Shown piece after piece: positions 5,694 through 6,377 of a DNA stretch of 6,377 bases. The stretch comes from Deltaproteobacteria bacterium (GTDB lineage Bacteria; Desulfobacterota; Desulfobacteria; Desulfobacterales; SURF-15), in the NCBI GenBank assembly GCA_024644775.1, contig JAHEHB010000323.1, positions 1 to 6,377 of the forward strand, read 5' to 3'. Both the position numbers and the translations under genes were made by a program. The notes beneath the pieces were generated by a model. It saw only the letters and a program-made list of their open reading frames with translations. It searched no databases and was not told the origin of the DNA. Within the stretch, counting starts at the first letter, position 1, and every line of letters begins with the position of its first letter.

Positions 5694-6377
5694 ATGACGG
5701 CAGATATCCAAAAATTACCAGCCCCTTCAATTCTAGCCCCGGCCGGAAGCAAAGAATCCTTCCTGGCAGCTTTAGCAGCTGAGGCAGATGCCATATATTG
5801 CGGTTTGAAGCGATATTCCGCACGCATGGAAGCCCAAAATTTTACGTTTGAACAACTGGCAACACTCACACAACTCGCACACGATAAAGGAACAAAAGTA
5901 CTCATCACCATCAACACGGCGTTGACGCCTTCCGAATTGGATGAAATGGGCGATGTGCTAAAAAGGCTCAAACGCTTTGTGCGGCCGGACGCATTGATTA
6001 TCCAGGATTTAGCCCTACTTCAACTGGCCCGACAAACGGATTTTTCTGGAGAGTTGGTATTATCGACATTGGCAAATGTGAGTTTTCCTGGAGCGTTGAC
6101 CCTTGTTCGAAAAAACCTGGGCGTCAACGGTATCGTCATCCCCAGAGAACTGGATATCGACGAAATCAAAACCATGGCAAAAACCTGTCCCAAAGATCTA
6201 AACCTCGAGATATTTGTCCATGGCGCCCTGTGTTATGGTGTTTCCGGCAGGTGTTACTGGAGTAGTTTTTTAGGCGGTAAGAGCGGACTCAGAGGCCGTT
6301 GTGTTCAACCATGCCGTCGTTTTTATCGGCAAGACGATCACTCTTCCCGAAGCTTCTCTTGCCTGGATTTGAGTCTC
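5694..6377 (+). CDS. U32 peptidase-family protein, 3' end missing
   Basis: The frame is open for 228 codons from the ATG at 5694 to the right edge. GGAAAG just upstream supports this start. An in-frame GTG at 5679 has no ribosome binding site. The opening LAPAGSKESFLAALAAEADA (14-33), then YCG (35-37) and YSARMEAQNFT, are the typical start of U32 proteins. The family signature follows at about 172-187: E172, then HGALCYGVSGRC (176-187). It continues into GGKSGLRGRCVQPCRR (194-209) with cysteines C180, C187, C203 and C207, which in the family are linked to an iron-sulfur cluster. Several U32 members, such as RlhA and TrhP of E. coli, make hydroxylated bases in rRNA or tRNA and are not proteases; others were called collagenases. 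Which subgroup this is cannot be decided without the missing C-terminus. It is divergent from cooC, with 222 bases between the two starts. Confidence 0.9.
   Translation, partial: MTADIQKLPAPSILAPAGSKESFLAALAAEADAIYCGLKRYSARMEAQNFTFEQLATLTQLAHDKGTKVLITINTALTPSELDEMGDVLKRLKRFVRPDALIIQDLALLQLARQTDFSGELVLSTLANVSFPGALTLVRKNLGVNGIVIPRELDIDEIKTMAKTCPKDLNLEIFVHGALCYGVSGRCYWSSFLGGKSGLRGRCVQPCRRFYRQDDHSSRSFSCLDLSL

Noticed and set aside
5683..5697. Mini-frame of four codons (MERK) overlapping the U32 start
   Set aside because: It has no ribosome binding site of its own and could easily arise by chance in the purine-rich leader.
5624..5971. A 115-codon minus-strand frame
   Set aside because: It is antisense to the start of the U32 gene, which carries clear family motifs.
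1..6377. CRISPR array, tRNA, rRNA, transposase or phage integrase
   Set aside because: No regularly spaced repeats, no cloverleaf, no conserved rRNA stretch and no matching protein motifs were seen on either strand.

Overview
The window looks like chromosome from an anaerobic member of the Desulfobacterota (a Desulfobacterales-like sulfate reducer). That is inferred from the gene set (a CooC-type nickel-insertion ATPase, a Ski2-like helicase, an HD protein and a U32 peptidase-family protein) and the moderate base composition. No single sequence fixes the taxon. Six protein genes are present, two of them cut by the window edges. I see no rRNA, tRNA, CRISPR array or intact mobile element.

Layout. 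Bases 2-925 (minus) encode the N-terminal part of a secreted protein: signal peptide, one worn MopE-like metal-binding repeat and, further on, a WCSEF-type motif suggesting a CHAP/NlpC-like cysteine hydrolase. Bases 926-1416 are a long AT-rich stretch without a convincing gene. It holds the promoter of the secreted-protein gene, two hairpins, a short possible gene remnant and a TTGACA box. Bases 1417-2016 (plus) encode a membrane-anchored 3D-domain (double-psi beta-barrel) protein. Bases 2076-2651 (plus) encode an HD-domain phosphohydrolase-like protein.

The HD gene meets the next gene tail to tail, with a 41-base overlap of coding sequence. On the minus strand lies a two-gene unit: cooC-like (5471-4716), then a Ski2-like DEAH RNA helicase (4716-2611). 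Stop and start share one base (TAATG), so they are probably translationally coupled. A compact divergent promoter region (5472-5693) separates cooC from a plus-strand U32-family gene that runs off the right edge.

How they may work together. The 3D protein and the secreted protein both look like cell-envelope proteins with a possible peptidoglycan role. The CooC-like ATPase would serve maturation of a nickel enzyme such as CO dehydrogenase/acetyl-CoA synthase, whose genes are not in the window. The helicase and the U32 protein point to RNA metabolism. The most unusual feature is the tight coupling of a CooC-like metallochaperone ATPase to a Ski2-like RNA helicase. I see no clear evidence of a complete, wholly new defence or mobile system.
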